64,000 nucleotides of DNA, from positions 372,001 to 436,000 of the forward strand of contig CAJNOP010000092.1 in the NCBI GenBank assembly GCA_905250075.1. The letters are read 5' to 3'. Of this stretch, positions 26,453-39,242 are shown in pieces. Below the pieces are notes generated by a model that was not told the DNA's origin, did no database searches, and saw only the letters and a program-made list of their open reading frames with translations. Position 1 is the stretch's first letter. Every line of letters begins with the position of its first letter. The position numbers and the translations under genes are program-made. This DNA is from Rotaria sp. Silwood1 (Eukaryota; Rotifera; Eurotatoria; Philodinida; Philodinidae).

Positions 26453-29400
26453 ATGACGAATGATAATGAATTTCAACCAGATCTATCCGAAAATGAAGAA
26501 GAAGATAATAAATCATTAAAAAATGATATTGATGATAATTTATCTGAATTATCATTGTCTTCATCACCTGAATTAGATCTACAAGAAAAAGATTGTGAAG
26601 ACGAAATTAAAAATAATGATCTTTCACCTGAAGTACATGATCAAGTCGATGAAATTCTTCATATTAATGAAAATCAAGAAGAAGATGAACTTACTCAATT
26701 TATAAAACAAGCTAAACAACAAGATTATAATTGTCTTGATCTTTCAAAAAAAAATATTACTAAATTTCCATCAACATTATTAGAATTTCCTTCATTGCAA
26801 GTAAATTCTTATTAAAATAATTCGATTTTAACAAAAAAAAAAAAAAACTCATCGATATTTTTCTTTTTCTCTTTTTAGTATTTATATTTAGAAGGTAATG
26901 AAATAACACAATTACCAGATGATTTATTTCTTCGATTACCTTATTTAAAATGGATTGATTTACGCAACAATAAAATCACTCATATTCCGAGTCTTGGTCT
27001 CGATAAACATAATTCATTACGATATTTATTATTAAGTGGAAATTTAATTCGAACACTACCTGTTCAACTTGGTAAAGTTTATGTTTTAAATTCATATGTA
27101 TATACAGTAGAGTGCAACAAAAAAAATTGCCATTCGAATTTCTCACTAAAGCATCTCTACTCAAAAACAAAAAACTCAAATTTCATTAGAAAAATTGATA
27201 TTAAGATAAATACATAGAGATTTAGTCACGTATCAGAAATTAATTTAAATCTGAACGAAAGATTTCTCACGTTGAAATTTCGAACATACTTTTTCGGACT
27301 ACTTTTAATCGACTCTCATAAATTCTAAGAGCTAGTAGTTTTTAATTAATGCTTTCATTACATAGTATCAAAAAAGTTTTGTTTGATGGTCAAGATCTTG
27401 TCAAATATCAGCATTATGCATTAGGGAAAATATTTTGATATTAAGATATTTTAAAATAGGACTCTTTGTATAAAAATCGTACTATCTTTCTTTTAATAAT
27501 AGTATCCGTTTAAGAATTGAGTTGTCTTTCAGCTGTTTTAATAGGGTCTCATTTGTTTTTCAAAAATTTTTGACGATGCTTGAAAAATATGTGTTTATTA
27601 GAGCTGGGAAATAGATGAAGAGAACAAGTACATCCACATCCGAATCTGTTTTTTTGATATTACTCGTCATATCACTAGGATATAATTATTCACGCATCAA
27701 ATACTTTGTCATGTGGTGTTGCCCTAAGGCCGAAATTAAACGAAAATTAGTTTTCAGTATTGAATATGCTATTCAAAATCTGATCTGAATAAATATTGAG
27801 CCTACCGACACTTGATGCTTTTGGCATATTTGAATTTTCTTCGACTTTTCTAATTTGTATTAACATTATTTTTATAAGTTTCACTGCAAAAACATTGTAA
27901 ACTTTTCTAAATTTTCAAATTGTTTGCATCTTATTATCTCTGAAAGTATCTATAATAATCGGTCTAAATTCTTTGGAACAACCTAATTTGTATGGATATT
28001 TGATATACAACAATATTTTTTGAACAAAAAGTAAAAACTCTTGATTCATTTAAACTATAATTGTCTTCAACTTTGTCCATTTACTTCTAGTTCAATTTTA
28101 ATATCGATCCTAACATGTATATATATATATATTGATTTAGGTAAATTAAAAGGTTTATCAGCGCTTAATCTCGATGGTAATCCATTAGATCATCCACCAT
28201 TGGAAATAGTTAAACACGGTATTAAAGCAATTCAACAATATTTACGTAATGAACATATTCATCATTCAAAATGTACAAATCAAAAAACTGATTCCGAAGA
28301 TGAAAATTATTATGATGATGAACAACAAACTAATATTGTACAAGATGTTTGGGCATCATCTGATGATGATAATGATGATCAACAACGACGAATAGCAAGG
28401 TCTTCTAAACCTTCTACCCTTATATCTCGTCCATCGTTGATACTCCTTCGAAAATCTAAGTATTTTGATAGTAGCAAAAAAAAAAAATAATAAAATCATT
28501 CACCATATTTTTTTAAATATTTGGATGAAATGATTTCGAGCATAAGTTTTGCTCATCTAGTCCTTATTTACATATATAGATCTGAAGCGAGCTACTATAA
28601 ATCAGCTATTGCAAATCCGTTAACTACTCATCTTCAATCATGTATACATCAACAGAGAGTGAGTTATTCGGAAATGCGTATGCATCCTTCACCATCATGT
28701 CGACAACGAGCTAAGTCTGATATCAAACTTCCTCGAGTGTATGTTGGTTGTTTCTATATAAAAAAAACAAATTAGTGTCAATGAGTCTGTGCACGTCTTG
28801 CACTTTCAATCGTTCTTTCTCTCTCTCTCTGTCGTGTTTTTTTTTGTATCCTGTTGTTGATTGTACCACTATGTTTGACTGGTTGATTTGTTGCTATTGC
28901 AATAACGAGCAAAGGAGAGAGAGAGAGTGAGCTTCATTTGTTTCTCAAGTGTTGTTATCTTAATTTAATCAAAAAAAAAAAAAAGAAAAGGAATTCTTTT
29001 TTTTTTTGTTCTCTAATATTGTATTTGTTTAGAAAAACAAAGACAATAACAAAAAAAAACAATCAACTAACACAAATAATATCAAATGATCCAGTGGGAG
29101 ATGCTTATGCAGCTCGAGCACGAGAAGAACAACGACTTATACGTTTGAAAGTATGTTCTCATACTTAAAATAATCAACAATAACAACAAAAAAAAAAAAA
29201 AAAAAGAATAATTATTTTGTTTGTTTATTTTAATTAAAGCATCATCATATAAAAATAAATGAAGAATTACAAAAAGTAAAAAATAAAGAATTATTACATG
29301 AGTGGAAAGAAGATTATCGTACTAATCAACAAAAATTACATCGAAAACGTCTTGTTAAAGGCAAAGGTAATTTTGTTTTTTATAAAAATATATATATTTT

Positions 29401-30577
29401 ATTTGAATGAACAAAAAAAAATAAGACTATCAAGAAGCAGTTGTACAAGCACCATTCGGTATTGATCCTCATTATATTTCCGTTATGGACAAAGATCAAC
29501 AGGAAATGGTCGAAAAAGCAATCAGATATGAAAGTCGTCGTAATCGTTCACCTGAAAGTGCGATGCGAGAAGAAGAAGAAAGGTAAATACGACTGACAAT
29601 CAACAGTGTAACTGTATTTTAGTAAAATTCTAGCCAAAAAACGTAATTGTTTCTTATATAATTACTCTCCATTTCGATCCCATTCAATTCACATCGAAAA
29701 ATTTTCTTCTATATTCCTTTTTTTTTTGAATAATATTCGGATTAATAATTTATTATAGTAGTTCGTTTCCATCAGCAAAACATTTTTCTTGTAGTCCCAT
29801 TCTTGGCCTCGACGAAATTTCAAATATTTGTTCTCTTCTCAGTTCGATCTTAATATTCTCAATTACCATTATGCATAATCATATTTAATATACAACGTAA
29901 TAACATAAAAAATACGAAAGTTATCAATATTTATTATGCATAATGAAAAAAAAATTAAGTTGTTTTTTTTCACGGTTTTACCACATTGAATTGCTAATTG
30001 TTAACCTTGATAGTAAAGTAAACGTATAGTTATGAATTGCATGTTATGTATTTTTTCGCTTTTCGTTCTTAACAATGATTCCTGAGATATTATTTGGTTG
30101 ACGCCAAATTATATTATAAATTTTGTTCAACCAATAATCATCTGAGAATGAATTCTTTAAATGACTAATCATGAACATAAGTAAAGACTTTCAGTAGTAT
30201 ATAGATATATTTTTTAGAACTAGAATTTTCTTTTGATTTGATTGAAATATATTTATATTGGCTTTTTTTTTAAAATCTTTATTTAGACGTATACGTGATC
30301 GACAAATTCAAGATCGTATACGTGAAATAACTGGTAAAATAATTAAACGTCGTAGTGAAGTACGAGGAAATGCATATGAAGAAAAACGTCAAGCTGAACT
30401 TGAACTACGTGAAGTAAAATATTGAATAATGTTATTTTCCTATTTAATTCTTTTTTTTTTGTCTCTTTTTTTTTTTAGTTAAGAAAACTTGAAACTGAAG
30501 TTAAACAACGTCGTACTCAAATCGATAGTCGTTTTAAAGCATATACTGGTGATGTAAAAGCTCGTAAAAAATTGTGA
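26453..30577 (+). CDS. LRRC27: leucine-rich repeat protein, LRRC27 family
   Basis: Nine exons: 26453-26800, 26879-27071, 28141-28459, 28580-28738, 29033-29150, 29240-29366, 29426-29582, 30287-30413, 30479-30577; 1647 bases, 548 residues, close to the roughly 530 of vertebrate LRRC27. An acidic head (residues 1-85) leads into about four leucine-rich repeats (about 90-205) such as Y-L-Y-L-E-G-N-E-I-T-Q-L-P and L-S-A-L-N-L-D-G-N-P-L-D-H-P-P. The last repeat is followed by V-K-H-G-I-K-A-I-Q-Q-Y-L-R, which matches the LRRC27 pattern of a PP-ended repeat capped by a helix ending in a leucine-arginine pair. A disordered middle (Asp/Glu, then Ser/Arg) and a long charged coiled coil (about residues 370-548) complete it. 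LRRC27 has no well-defined biochemical role; a cilium or testis link is suggested by family expression, not by this sequence. Introns two (1069 bases) and seven (704 bases) are unusually long for the locus. The ATG at 26453 is the first in frame. Confidence 0.85.
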
Positions 30578-30617
30578 TTTGTCATAGTTTTTTTATTTGT
30601 AAAAATTCATATGCATG

Positions 30618-30623
30618 AATAAA
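30618..30623 (+). promoter_or_regulatory. poly(A) signal of LRRC27
   Basis: AATAAA 40 bases after the LRRC27 stop codon on the same strand. Confidence 0.5.
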
Positions 30624-30624
30624 T

Positions 30625-30750
30625 TTGAATTATATAATCGAAATGTAATATCAATTCTTGAATATTTGTGCTTGATGAATTTCAATTTTTAAGTAAGCTT
30701 ATGGCAAAAAAAAAAAATAAGAAAGTTAACGCATTTCAATGTTGTTATTA
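30625..30750 (+). repeat. diverged direct repeat, copy 1
   Basis: Shares with 31577-31718, in the same order, the blocks TTATATAATC, TTGTGCTTGATGAATT, AGCTTATGGCAAAA and ACGCATT(T)CAATGTTGTTATTA. The copies differ by insertions, most visibly about 50 extra bases in the second. Looks like an old local duplication of the LRRC27 3' flank. Confidence 0.6.
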
Positions 30751-31576
30751 TTATTATAATTATTATTGATAAAAAAGATTTTCAACACATCATATGTTTT
30801 ACTTTCGATTTTAATTGAACGAGAAAAAATTTCTTCTCCTCCTACTCCGTGTAATTGATACTAGACTAGCCAGTAATTAGTCGTTCGTCCCCAATTAACA
30901 ATCAATGATCAGCCATTGGTCTTTCTTCTCTTCTACTATTATACCCTCAAGGCAATTTCACATATTGAGCACACGAGAGACTCAAAATTGAAGGTAGACG
31001 AGACATGTAAGTACATGCATAGAAAAGAACAAAGAGACGAACAAATGGACAATACCCTCATGTGTAATTATAGAACATGAACTATGATGATGAACAATTT
31101 AGTGAAAAAGAACAAAAAAAAAAGTATAATTGTTATTTTTTTTGTTTAACTTATTCATCATATGAAATATACAACTAGTAGTCTTTTTTGTAAATATAAA
31201 ATAAGAATAAATCTGTAAGAAAAAAAAATTTGAATTTGATCTTCTTGATTTTTGTTTTAATCCGAATTCATCCACTTTCTCGATATAAAAACTTAGTCAC
31301 TCATCAGGAGGTTTGAAATAGTTAATTAAAATAAAGAAGATTTAAATATTGTAACAGTACTTAATCTCGGATAAGTATGTCAGAGCAAAAGCAAAACTAA
31401 AATGTCGAGTGTTGTTTTCTTCAAAAATATTTCTTTCATATAAACAATACATATATATATATGTATACATGTTTATCAATAGATCCATTGGGAAAAATAC
31501 TCAAATTAAGTTCTCATACTTAACTGGTAAATAAAAGTTGTTGTTTTCAAACAATCTATGCGGTTCAATGCATTGA

Positions 31577-31718
31577 GATTATATAATCAAATGAAGTTTG
31601 TGCTTGATGAATTTTCAATTCATCTCCTCCTTCTCGTTCTCTCCAAAAAGAAGAAATAAAGAATGCAAGTGACAATTGAGCTTATGGCAAAATTTGACGC
31701 ATTCAATGTTGTTATTAC
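31577..31718 (+). repeat. diverged direct repeat, copy 2
   Basis: Second copy of the segment at 30625-30750, about 950 bases downstream. The common blocks are collinear, with a C/T-rich insert in the middle (about 31622-31670). Confidence 0.6.
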
Positions 31719-32365
31719 CGATCATCGAATAGACACGTGTGGACTCATGTTGACGCGACACATAGACACTAGCAGAGTTCATTCATCTGATAAATCATCA
31801 ACTATAGGCTATGCTTGTCTTCATTAGAAAATAAGTAAGATGACCCCTACCTAATTATCAATGGTAGTCAAATCGGACAGGCGCGCGTGAAAGCGAAGGT
31901 GATGTCTTTACATTGAACTCCACCCCTATCGAGAGAGAGAGAGAGAAAACGTTGATTTCCGATTTTGTGACACTTGACTCAAATTAAAGTTGATGAGAGT
32001 GAGAGAACATGTCTTAAATCTGTCTCCCTCTCTTAACATAGATTAAAACTGAATAATGACTGTTCCATTAGCCTCCGGAATCAAAATCAGGCGATCTATA
32101 TATATACGTATATATATAGTGTATACACAAAAATTCTTTTATTCAACTCATCTCGTGATAACAAGTAGTACAAGAAAAAATGATGATGACAATAAAAAGA
32201 AAAGTGCCCGAGAGAGAGAAACAAAAATGGCCCGTAAATAGCACTGTGTAAAAAAAAATAAACCCACAAAAAAAATGAATTATTGATACCCAAAACCGGG
32301 AACAAAGGAAAAGAAAAACGACAAAACGAAAAAAAAGAAAAGAAAAAGAAAAAACATTTTCTTGT

Positions 32366-34194
32366 CTAAGACAATGATGATGATGATGATGATGAATTAG
32401 CTACAATTGTTGCCATATTTATTTGATACATATCTTTAACAAGTTGTTCCATATGTGTTTTATCTCCAATTGTTTTACGAAAAAAAAGTTCTTCAATTGT
32501 TAATGATGATATTGAACGTAAACCAGCAAGTAAATGTATTAATTTACCAAAACGATATGGTTGTGATGGATATTGTTTATTTATATATGTATTTAATAAT
32601 ATTTGTGCTTGATCTTGTAAATAAGCAATGCTATGTAGATCTTGTAATTGTGGATTTGTCATTGTTTGACAATTACTAAGAACAGTTTTAAATAAGACAA
32701 GACTTTTTAAACAAATAAATTCATTTGAATCAATTTCCATATGTTTAAATTTAATTAATAAATCTTGAAAATATTCAATATCTGACTTAAGACTTTCATG
32801 TTTACCTTTGAAAAAAAAACAATTCAAAAAAATTTGATCTATCTTATAGAAAAAAGAAATTCTACCTGATTTATTGAGAAGATCAGTTATATTTAATGAA
32901 AATTGTTGTTCAGCAGCAGTTAAAATAAATAAATCACGCCAACCTTCTTCAAGTAATGAAAGCTGTAATAATTAAAAAAAAGAAAAAATTTAACAGACAA
33001 AATAACATTTTAAATTTATATACTTGATCATGATTGGATAATGAGACAAATGCTGGAACTGTTTTTGCCCAATTAATAGCATTAAATAAAATTCTTGCAG
33101 CTGATTCATGAGCATCAAATTGATGTTCAATAATTGATGTACGTAAATCTAATGGATATTTTGGTATTGGATGTATAAGTGAAGAATTTGTTGATAGATT
33201 ATTATAATCAATACCATTTGTTGATGATGATGATGATGATGATGATAATGGATGATGAAATGTTGGTGGAATTGGATGATGACGATGAGAAAAACTATGT
33301 TGTTGATGATATGCACTAATTAAATCACTCGATTCTTTAAGTAATAAAGCCATTTGTCTTCGTATTGTTGAATTTCGTGGTCCACGTTCATGTTGAACAG
33401 CTATTGAATAGAAGAATAAGAAAAAAAATTATAAAGTTATTTTTGCTTTAGGTATGTTTTTTCATTTTAGTCATTTGAAGAACTAACACACTTTGAAGTG
33501 GATAAATATTCGATGAAGTAGTTTTGAATAAGTAAAAGAAAAATTTGTGATAAAGTCTTCTAAAGCAATTCTGTCTGTCTACAACCAAATTAAAAATAAA
33601 CAAATACCTTCTTTATTCATTCCAGCTTCTAAACAACGTGTTAAACGACAACTTCGACATTGATTACGATGAGTTTTATCAACTGGACAATTTCCTAATC
33701 CATGATTTTTACATACATATTGACGATTTCGTCGAATTGAACGTTTAAAAAATCCAGCACATCTTTAAAATAAAAATAAGAGAATTATTTTTTTGTCCAC
33801 AATAGATCAACGAATACACACACACACACAACAAGAAACATTGCGGACATATATAAAACGAATAGTAGAACGGGAAAGTAAGGTAGCACATACCCTGATG
33901 ATAAAATTATTAGTAGAGAAAGAAAAAAAAAATTAAAATTTGAAGGTAAAACAATTTTTTTCTTTTTTTTTTTTTTTTCGTCTGATTAACTTACCCATCA
34001 CATGCAAATATTCCATAATGTTTGCCTGATGAATTATCGTGACATACTTTACAAGGAACATCTGTCAAAATTCGACCTAAATAAAAAAATAATAATTACT
34101 TAGTTTTTATCGAATATCTTATTTAAAAGAAAAAAAAAAAGAAAATAATCTTTAAATCACTTGATGTTGCATTCATTTGTCGATGTCCGTTCAT
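32366..34194 (-). CDS. NR2E1: nuclear receptor of the NR2E group (tailless/TLX type)
   Basis: Six exons: 34194-34161, 34076-33995, 33762-33608, 33400-33024, 32962-32866, 32805-32366; 1185 bases, 394 residues. A nuclear DNA-binding transcription factor, usually a repressor that governs neural and eye progenitors in animals. The DNA-binding domain (about 16-92) has both zinc fingers. Its P-box is [11 protein letters not shown], the form found in insect tailless. The second finger has seven residues between its first two cysteines (C-K-N-H-G-L-G-N-C), a spacing typical of NR2E. The next segment, [15 protein letters not shown], is the group's hallmark extension. The hinge carries His and an eight-serine run. 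The ligand-binding domain (about 175-380) includes [10 protein letters not shown] and closes with [10 protein letters not shown]. The protein ends in a serine tail coded by a (GAT/ATC)n repeat. The first coding exon is only 34 bases, but its phase fits. It is divergent from RSPH4A, with about 3 kb between the two starts. Confidence 0.92.
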
Positions 34195-37155
34195 TGATGA
34201 AATCAAAATCTGAAATGGATAGGCCACTTTTTATTAAAAGAAAAAAAAAAAAAAGAGAACGACAAAAAGTCGAACAACCATTCAGAGAACAGTGCGCATA
34301 CAAAATCAATTCATTGGGTGGTGTTTGATATGTCTATGTATATATATTTCCTTTCTCTCTCTTTCTCTCTCCCTCTCTCGTTTTTTTTCTTCTATTACTT
34401 CTCTAGTCATCGATTTTGGCTCATGACATTAAAAGAAAAAAGGCAAGTTTATTCTCATTGGTTCGAATGAAAGAAAAAAAGTCAATACAAAGTGAAAATA
34501 CAATCCACGCCCGAAAATTTTCTTTTATAATGTCTATGAATGTACCTTTTTCTTCGTCTTCTTCTTCTTAGATTTTTTTTGTTACTTTTTATATACGTAA
34601 AATGCCGAGGCAAAAGTTATATATCGAAAATGGCAGTAAGCAAGGTGATTTCATCCTAAATCAACATTAAAAGAAATGACGTTTACATGTCAACTTTCAA
34701 AGTAACAAAAAAAAAAAAAACGAAAAATCTAACAAGAAAAATGAAAAGAAAAAAAAAATTGAAAATAAAGATGAGCACAGCATATACACACTTATATTCA
34801 TATGTGTGAACAAGACACTTGGGCTATCTAATTGGTCATTGTCTAAAGGTGTATCTTCTAATGATATGTCATTTATTGTATGTGAATAGAAAAGAAGACA
34901 ATAGGATCGTGAATGTAGTCGACCTCGTCAATCGATAGGTAAATGTCGTCGCCGTTTCGCGTATTCAAGATCCTTGTGTTAAGCTTCACTACTCATATGA
35001 TTGTATGATGTAGGTTCCTTTTTCTCTTTCTGTTGAAGATTTTTATAATCTTCAATAGACGTTTGTGCACGCTCTATTTGCTAAAGAAGAAAATTGCTAT
35101 TCGACTATATTACTGGTTCCATTCAACCGACGACAACGACCATAAACAAATAAGCGAAAAAGAAGAAGAAGGAGAAAGAGAGACTACCTGCCTGTCAAAG
35201 ATTAGTGCCTGTTACTATTTGAATGACAAAGCGAACGAATGTTGATCGTGCTCGGTCAATATTGCACACACACACGCGTGTGCATATATTTGTTAGTATG
35301 ACTTTATTAGTATCGATATTCATAGCGGAATAATCAAGTCAATATAAAGAGGAACTGGATGGAGGTCTACAGAATATATATATGTTTTTTTTTTGCATTA
35401 AGCTGCTTATATGATTGAAGAAGAAGAAGAAGAATGAGAAGAAGAAAAGAAGGAAGACACGTAGATTGATCGAGGTCGAAGGCAAAAAGGTATCCTATGT
35501 GATATCAAATTGCTTGTTTCAAAATGAAACTTTAGTAGTGATGGACAATGACAAGTCCGACAACAAACAGGGCGGCACAAATTAAAAGAAGAGAAAAAAA
35601 ATGATCATCACATACTATTGAAATCGGTACGTGTGAGTTTGAGCCAGTAAGAGATCCGCTCTGATGTCATCCCTTCTTCTTCTTCTTCTTCTCTCACTAA
35701 TCTCCCAACATGATCGAACAAGTTCAACAGTATACTTTTTCGCAAGGTGACAGATTCATGAATACAGTTACATCACATTTGTGTTGATAATTATGTTCAA
35801 CTTGTTTTTTAGCAAACAAAAAAATATAAAAAAAAATAAAATTCTTGAGTATTATTTTGTCTGTCAAATAGAACATATACACACATACACATACATATAT
35901 ATACAATCAAACGTGCGTGTCAATATGAAATTAGTTATTTGTCAATTTATATATATATATATAGATATATTGAAAGAGATTTTTTTTGTTTCTTTATTAG
36001 TATGTCTGTTATTTGCAAATTGCACTTTGAACGAATAGACAGACGAATAAGTCTTTTGAAGCGGTTGAACGCGTGTATTTAAGAGAAAGTGTTATTTGGT
36101 TTTGAAATGATTGATGCCGCTTTGTTGATCACATGGTGACACATTCTCAATTATTAGATCGATTAAAATACTGATTCAATCTTTGCTCTTACGTAAACAT
36201 ATAAGAGAGAATACAATTTGATATATAGATGTATGTATGTATATATGTATGTACAAATGAAGTTCAAAGAAAGTTAAAAATTCAGTAGCTAACGTTGATG
36301 ATGACCTATCGGGAGGATTTAATTTTTGTCACACACATGAAATTTGACTTTGTTTCAGGTGACGAGAAGAGGGATAATCATGGTACATACACGAGCATCA
36401 TTGTTCAAGTCAACATGTGCATTCGAGAGCATGCACGCCTGTATGAATGTATGTATATTATAATCCTTCTTGTTTGTAAGGTGAAAGGAAATAAAGACAA
36501 TGGTGATTTAACACAGGAGGGTCAAATCGACCATCCGTCTCTTTTTCTTCGCTGTCTCTCTCTCTCTCGCTCTTTATTCAACTATCCTTGATAAGTGTGT
36601 TTAAATGTGCTGATTTATTTCTTTCGCGTTTTTGTGTTTGACAATCAAACATACGCTAAATCACCATATCACTTCTCGATTTTGCCGCTTATTCATTATC
36701 AACAATGGTGGTATAGTTGGTGTATCTTGCAGGTGACTATCGTTTGATCATTCGTTCAAGAGAGAGAGAGACACATACACATACAGAAAGAAACACATTT
36801 ACATTGACAAATTGTTTCACACCGACTAATTGTCAGTAGGGATAGAGAGAGAGAAAGAGAGACAAGTGTAACGAACAAACTCTCTTCAATTGATTGAAAT
36901 CATCACTCTTATTTCTCAAATAAAAATGATCAACAACTTAATACTTCTACACTCACTGTCAATATAAGATAAGACTTCGGGAGGGTGCCTTTTTTACACC
37001 TTTATTGAGCGACACCATCAGAAAAGAAAAAAAAAAGTGAAACAAAAACGGGAGGAGGATGGTTGGCAAGCAACATACATGAAACCATAGATGCAAAAGA
37101 CAGTTATACAAAGAAATAAAAAAAACGCAAACACTTCTGACATATTACTCTAACA
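34195..37155. other. long intergenic region between divergent NR2E1 and RSPH4A
   Basis: About 3 kb with no coding exon recognised. It is dense in simple repeats: CT runs (34351-34380), CTTCTT near 34554-34569, a GAA-rich run (about 35418-35455), CACACACGCGTG (about 35268-35279), TTC repeats (35672-35692), AT runs (35886-35965) and GA runs (36759-36772, 36844-36862). The length and divergent arrangement suggest it holds the regulatory DNA of the nuclear receptor, but no binding site can be singled out. Confidence 0.5.
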
Positions 37156-39242
37156 ATGAGTACTACAATTAATTCATATTATGGAGGTTTGATTTATATG
37201 ATAGTTTATTTGAAAAAAAGAATATTTAAACTTTATCTATGTAGATCAACAACAACCATTAGGATCTCCAGATGGTGGTGATTTAGAAAAACATTATATT
37301 GATGCTAAAGCTTACATTTTATCAGCAACAACCAAAGATGGTACCAACTTGTAAATATATATTTTTTTGATTATTGGATATTAGATCATTTGAGTCTTTT
37401 GTTGTTTGTTTTTTGTTTTAGATATGATCATTTAGCACATTGTATAACTCGATTATTAATTGATCAACCTCGTAAAGAAAAAATAAAATTTCTATTTCTA
37501 AATAATGATTTTTTTTTTTTTTTTTCTTTTGTATTTTTAAAGGAGATGGTACTGATTTAGTAGAAGATATTAGTAAAAATATAAAAAGTGAAGCAACTCC
37601 ACCTCAACATGATACATTACGAGATCGACCAGCACAAGATTCTGAACATATTTTAGCTGAAGAACAAAAACCACTTTTTGATGTAATTATTTTTGTTTGT
37701 ATTTTATTTAATTTATTTATACTTAAATTAGAAAGCTGATCATACTGAAGAACTTGATGATGAAGCATTACAATCACCATTACCACATATTCTTGAACAA
37801 GCATATTATTTTGAACAAGCTGGTATTGGTCTTGGTAAAGATGAATCATATCGGTAAATGAAAAAAAAGTTCCAAAAAAATATTCGTTTTTTTTTTTTGG
37901 TAAACAGAATTTGGCTCTCACTTAAACAACTTGTTGATAAAGGTCAATTTGAAAAATTACGTTTTTGGGGTAAAATATTTGGTACACAAAAAAATTATTA
38001 TATAGCTGAAGTTGAACACAATGTTGAAGATGATACAGATGACAATGAAATAAATGAAGAAGCTCATATAAATGATGATAATAAAGAGGGCGACGGTGAA
38101 GAAATTGAAGGTGAAGAAGATCCATTACCAAAATCAACATATAAACCACCATCTGCAGTCCCTAAAGAAGAACGTGGTACAGGCGTTAATAAATTTACTT
38201 ATTATGTTTGCAATCATCGTATGTTATCTTGAATATAAATAAAATAAATTAATATTTCTGTTTTTTTTCTAGCTGGAACATCATGGGTTAAATTACCTAT
38301 TGTAACACCAGCACAAATATCACAAGCACGTTTAATAAAACATTTTTTTACAGGTGATTTAAATAAAGAAATAACATCATATCCAGCATATCCTGGAACA
38401 GAAAAAAATTATTTACGTGCACAAATTGCAAGAATAAGTGCAACTACACATGTATCACCAGCTGGAAAATTTAAATTTTCTGAAGTAAAATGAAAAATTA
38501 AGCTTTCTTTTGTTTTTTTTTGAAAAGAAAAAAAATTTTATTTTTAAGGAAGAAGAAGAATCAGAAGAAGAAGGTGCTAGAGAAAATTATCAAGAAAATG
38601 AAGATTTTAAAGGTGCAGCATTATCAGAATTACTTGATGAAGAATTAAATGGATGGGTAAGGAAAAGATTTTCCGTATTTTTTTTTCGCATTATTTATTG
38701 CGTTTTTTTTCAAGGTTCATCATGTTCAATATATTCTTCCTCAAGGACGAACAAAATGGTGGAATCCAGGTGAAAATGCTGATAAAGAAGAAGAAGAAAA
38801 CGAAGAAGAAGAAGAAATGAAAGCTGAAACAGAAGAAATTGAACCAGAACAAGGACCACCACTATTAACACCAATCGGTGCTGATGTCGAAATACAAAAT
38901 ACAAAAGCATGGACAGCTAAAATTTCATCAAATCTTATACCACAATATGCATGTGCTTTTGTTCGATCAAATCTTTGGCCTGGTGCATATGCATTTGCTC
39001 GTGGAACTGTTTGGGAAAATATTTATGTTGGTTTTGGACATAAATATGCTACAACTGATTATGGACCAGAATTACCACCATTACCAGCTAATGAATATAG
39101 TGATGGACCAGAAATTGGTGAAGCTGAAGATCCATCTCCAGAAGAAGAAGCTAAAGCTCGAGCAGCAGAAGAACAAGCAGTCGATGAAGGTGAAGAAGAA
39201 GAACAGGAAGAAGAAGTTGACAATGAAGAAAATGATGATTAA
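37156..39242 (+). CDS. RSPH4A: radial spoke head protein 4/6 (RSPH4A/RSPH6A family)
   Basis: Nine exons: 37156-37186, 37245-37350, 37422-37471, 37543-37682, 37732-37853, 37908-38218, 38273-38484, 38549-38656, 38715-39242; 1608 bases, 535 residues. This is a component of the radial spoke head in motile cilia, which passes signals from the central pair to the outer doublets. Conserved family segments are plain: L-S-L-K-Q-L-V-D-K followed by L-R-F-W-G-K-I-F-G (about 220-240), [15 protein letters not shown] (about 320), [14 protein letters not shown], and [13 protein letters not shown] (about 360). Near the C-terminus are [10 protein letters not shown] and [11 protein letters not shown], then an acidic tail. 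It is shorter than the roughly 716-residue human proteins, mainly at the N-terminus and the acidic regions. Exons 1 and 3 are tiny (31 and 50 bases), but frame is kept. An invertebrate single gene probably represents both vertebrate paralogues. Confidence 0.92.

Larger units (their letters stand above)
30578..32365. other. intergenic region between LRRC27 and the nuclear receptor
   Basis: Holds the LRRC27 3' end (AATAAA at 30618-30623) and the tail side of the convergent nuclear receptor gene. No coding exon seen. It includes a GA run (31929-31948) and two related segments listed as a repeat pair. Confidence 0.5.
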
